Part shown: positions 61,892 to 64,000 of the stretch, piece by piece
How positions within the stretch are numbered: position 1 is the stretch's first letter
How the letters are laid out: every line of letters starts with the position of its first letter
Assembly: GCA_947454025.1 (NCBI GenBank)
Contig: CANGIZ010000002.1
Span: 26,356-90,355 of the forward strand
Length of the DNA stretch: 64,000 nucleotides
Reading direction: 5' to 3'
Source: Bacteroidota bacterium
Lineage (GTDB): Bacteria > Bacteroidota > Bacteroidia > Chitinophagales > Chitinophagaceae
The notes under the pieces: model-generated
Told to the model about the DNA's origin: nothing
The model's input: only the letters and a program-made list of their open reading frames with translations
The model's database searches: none
Program-made: the position numbers and the translations under genes

Positions 61892-63142
61892 TTATATTGT
61901 ATTTACCATGTCCACTTCCTCTTCTTCCACCAGTTGAACACTTGCTTTTTGTACAATTACTTTTTTGCCTAAAGTATAAATCAAGGACGCAGTTAAGGTA
62001 CAAAAAGCCATTACGCCTGTCATAGGCAAAGTAGACTCATTGTGTAATACACTTACCATTGCAGACATAAATGCCCCTACACTCATTTGAATGAAACCCA
62101 TTAAGGCCGATGCATTACCCGCATTATGTCCAAAAGGTGCCATGGATAAGGCTGAAGCATTGGGAAATAAAAACCCTTGGCAACATAAAAATAAAAATAC
62201 CAGCACGATAGTAGAATACAATTCACTAAACCCAAACAAAGAAGTTGACACCAACACAATACCTATTACTCCTTGAACCGACAAAGTAACTTTAATAATT
62301 TGTTCAGATGTATACTTTTTAAGTAGCACACTATTTAATTGGCTTGATCCAATTAATCCAGCAGCCACAATCGCAAATATCCAGCCATAATGTTGCTCTG
62401 TGACTTTAAACACTTCCATAAATACATAAGGGGAACCACTAATATAAGCATACAAGCCAGCATAGGCCACTGCACCAGTAAATGTATAAACACCAAATTG
62501 AGGATGCTTTATGATTACGGCGAATCCACTTAATATGGATTTAGGCTTTAATGAATAAGTTGTGTCCGGTTTTTTGCTTTCTGGTAATAGGAAATAGATA
62601 CCTGCTATAATCAATGCAATTACCACAATCAAAATCCAAAATATATACCTCCATCCAAAGTTGGCAGAAATAAAACCTCCTAAAGTGGGCGCTATTATAG
62701 GTGAAACTGCCACTACCAACATTAAAGTGGAAAATACTTTGGCATTATCTTTTACTTCAAATAAATCTCTAACCATAGCTCTGGATGCAACCATACCAAC
62801 ACATCCTCCCAATGCTTGTAAAAACCTAAAGCATATTAAAGTCTCCACCGAAGTGGCCATAGCACAGGCCAATGAAGAAATTGCATATACACTTAAGCCA
62901 AAATACAAAGGTGTTTTACGACCAAATCTTTCTAATAATGGACCATATAATAATTGCCCCACTGAAATGCCCACAAAAAAAGAAGACAATGATAGCATTA
63001 CGGTGGATACCGAAGTATGTAAGCCTTTTGCAATACTTGGAAAGGCAGGCAAATACATGTCAATGGACAATGGGCCAATTGCAGATAATAAGCCTAAAAT
63101 AAGTATCAGAAAAAAAGGAGAACTGGATTTAGTTTGATTCAT
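61892..63142 (-). CDS. Bcr/CflA-family MFS multidrug efflux transporter
   Basis: LGLLSAIGPLSIDMYLPAFPSIAKGL, GQLLYGPLLERFGRKTPL, 12 TM pattern. Confidence 0.92.
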   Translation of the reverse strand: MNQTKSSSPFFLILILGLLSAIGPLSIDMYLPAFPSIAKGLHTSVSTVMLSLSSFFVGISVGQLLYGPLLERFGRKTPLYFGLSVYAISSLACAMATSVETLICFRFLQALGGCVGMVASRAMVRDLFEVKDNAKVFSTLMLVVAVSPIIAPTLGGFISANFGWRYIFWILIVVIALIIAGIYFLLPESKKPDTTYSLKPKSILSGFAVIIKHPQFGVYTFTGAVAYAGLYAYISGSPYVFMEVFKVTEQHYGWIFAIVAAGLIGSSQLNSVLLKKYTSEQIIKVTLSVQGVIGIVLVSTSLFGFSELYSTIVLVFLFLCCQGFLFPNASALSMAPFGHNAGNASALMGFIQMSVGAFMSAMVSVLHNESTLPMTGVMAFCTLTASLIYTLGKKVIVQKASVQLVEEEEVDMVNTI

Positions 63143-63157
63143 CCAGCAAAGATAAGT

Positions 63158-63589
63158 TTATTTAGCAGCTAATTTAAAACTCACGGTTTTTGTATTGGTA
63201 GCAGTGCCTTTTGAAGTTACTACGACTGTAGCAGTACTTAAAACCCCAGGTGTTAATCCAGTAATGGCAATAGTATTATCAGCTGTAACACTACTTATTG
63301 AATTGGTAAACACAGTAGAATTATCTGCATCTTTTATAACAGTAACACTTACATTCACACCCGCCGTAGGCAAAGTAGAACTTACTTTAACAACAATTGG
63401 CTGTGAGGTTCCAACTACTCCTAATATATTACCAGCACCTGGATCTACATTCACCGAAAAGGCAACTGCTACCTCGGTTGGGGTTGGCGTGGGTGTAGGA
63501 GTTGGGGTTGGCCCAGGAGTGTCACCACTCTTAGAGCATGCAACAAGGAAGAACGGGATTACAACTAAAAATAATTTAATATTTCTCAT
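63158..63589 (-). CDS. Lipoprotein with Pro-Thr repeat linker
   Basis: MRNIKLFLVVIPFFLVACSKSGDTPGPTPTPTPTPTPTEV; lipobox VACS. Confidence 0.75.
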   Translation of the reverse strand: MRNIKLFLVVIPFFLVACSKSGDTPGPTPTPTPTPTPTEVAVAFSVNVDPGAGNILGVVGTSQPIVVKVSSTLPTAGVNVSVTVIKDADNSTVFTNSISSVTADNTIAITGLTPGVLSTATVVVTSKGTATNTKTVSFKLAAK

Positions 63590-63593
63590 AAAT

Positions 63594-63810
63594 CTATAAT
63601 TTAACCATTTTGAACTTATAATTTATTTTGTTATCACTTGAACTTACCTTAAAGATATAAATTCCGGTTGAAATATCGCTAAATGTTAACCTTGTTCCAG
63701 AATATAAAGCCTGCTTACTTGCAACTTTTACTCCGGTTGAAATATCAAATACTTCTAAATTTAATTTTTGATACCCATTAATTACAAAGTCAAAATTTAA
63801 AAAGTCTCCA
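63594..63810 (-). pseudogene. C-terminal remnant of a T9SS type A sorting-domain protein
   Basis: Manual translation: GDFLNFDFVINGYQKLNLEVFDISTGVKVASKQALYSGTRLTFSDISTGIYIFKVSSSDNKINYKFKMVKL*; no start codon, abuts IS end. Confidence 0.7.
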
Positions 63811-64000
63811 TGTATGTCGTCAAAGAAAGTGGACAGTTTAGTTGTAGAGGTTTTCGTTGTTTAAATGTAGGATTTTTTCTTTTAAAAATAGTTGTTTTCG
63901 TCTTTTTAGGGACTGTTGTTTAATGAGTGCTCTTTTCTGTAGGATTTGTTCTTGCCTTCCATAATACACATCTGAAGGGGTGACATTTTGTAGTGATTCA
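63811..64000 (-). mobile_element. End of an IS3-family insertion sequence; transposase C-terminus 63838-64000 (continues outside window)
   Basis: Translation ESLQNVTPSDVYYGRQEQILQKRALIKQQSLKRRKQLFLKEKILHLNNENLYN*, typical of IS3 orfB C-termini; candidate terminal repeat TGTATGTCGTCAAAGAAAGTGGACAG. Confidence 0.75.

Noticed and set aside
62661-63137. 158-aa plus-strand ORF
   Set aside because: Lies fully antisense to the MFS transporter gene; low-complexity shadow ORF.
63195-63599. 134-aa plus-strand ORF with VGVGVG repeat
   Set aside because: Antisense shadow of the PT-repeat lipoprotein.
1-64000. CRISPR array or cas genes
   Set aside because: No regularly spaced direct repeats or cas-like proteins seen in either strand.

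Overview
The window is a low-GC Bacteroidota chromosome segment, probably Chitinophagaceae-like (inferred from family content; no search was run). Core genes fill about 1-29 kb: glycosyltransferase, flippase, mqnA, purB, valS, ahcY, GH20, GH29, UbiD family, pdxJ, purE, bshC, rimO, prfC, lpdA and others. A tRNA-Lys(TTT) at 29096-29168 follows. Its 3' end is the attachment site of a ~25.8 kb integrative element. A 13-bp direct repeat CCAGCGGGATCAC lies at 29157-29169 and 54992-55004, and a tyrosine integrase sits just inside the right end. The element carries (i) a tightly packed eight-gene minus-strand defence operon: XRE regulator, HsdR, BRO-N/DinD-like, HsdM, HsdS, an unknown multi-TM protein, an OLD-family ATPase/TOPRIM nuclease (GajA-like) and a UvrD-like helicase (GajB-like), so a type I R-M fused in layout with a Gabija-like module and a membrane protein; (ii) a DUF4268-like nuclease-fold gene; (iii) a replication/recombination module: RecA/Sak4-like ATPase, RadC-like protein, DUF3987 primase-like protein, Pif1/RecD-like helicase, excisionase-like HTH; (iv) an orphan receiver domain and several unknown cargo genes; (v) several strong noncoding hairpins and inverted repeats. 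No capsid, terminase, relaxase or conjugation genes were seen. Right of the element are secreted/surface proteins (tail-collar, PA14/LamG), RlpA, a carboxylesterase, an MFS transporter and a PT-repeat lipoprotein. The window ends with a T9SS sorting-domain gene remnant cut by an IS3-family transposase. The most promising candidate for an undescribed system is the 29.7-41.3 kb operon.
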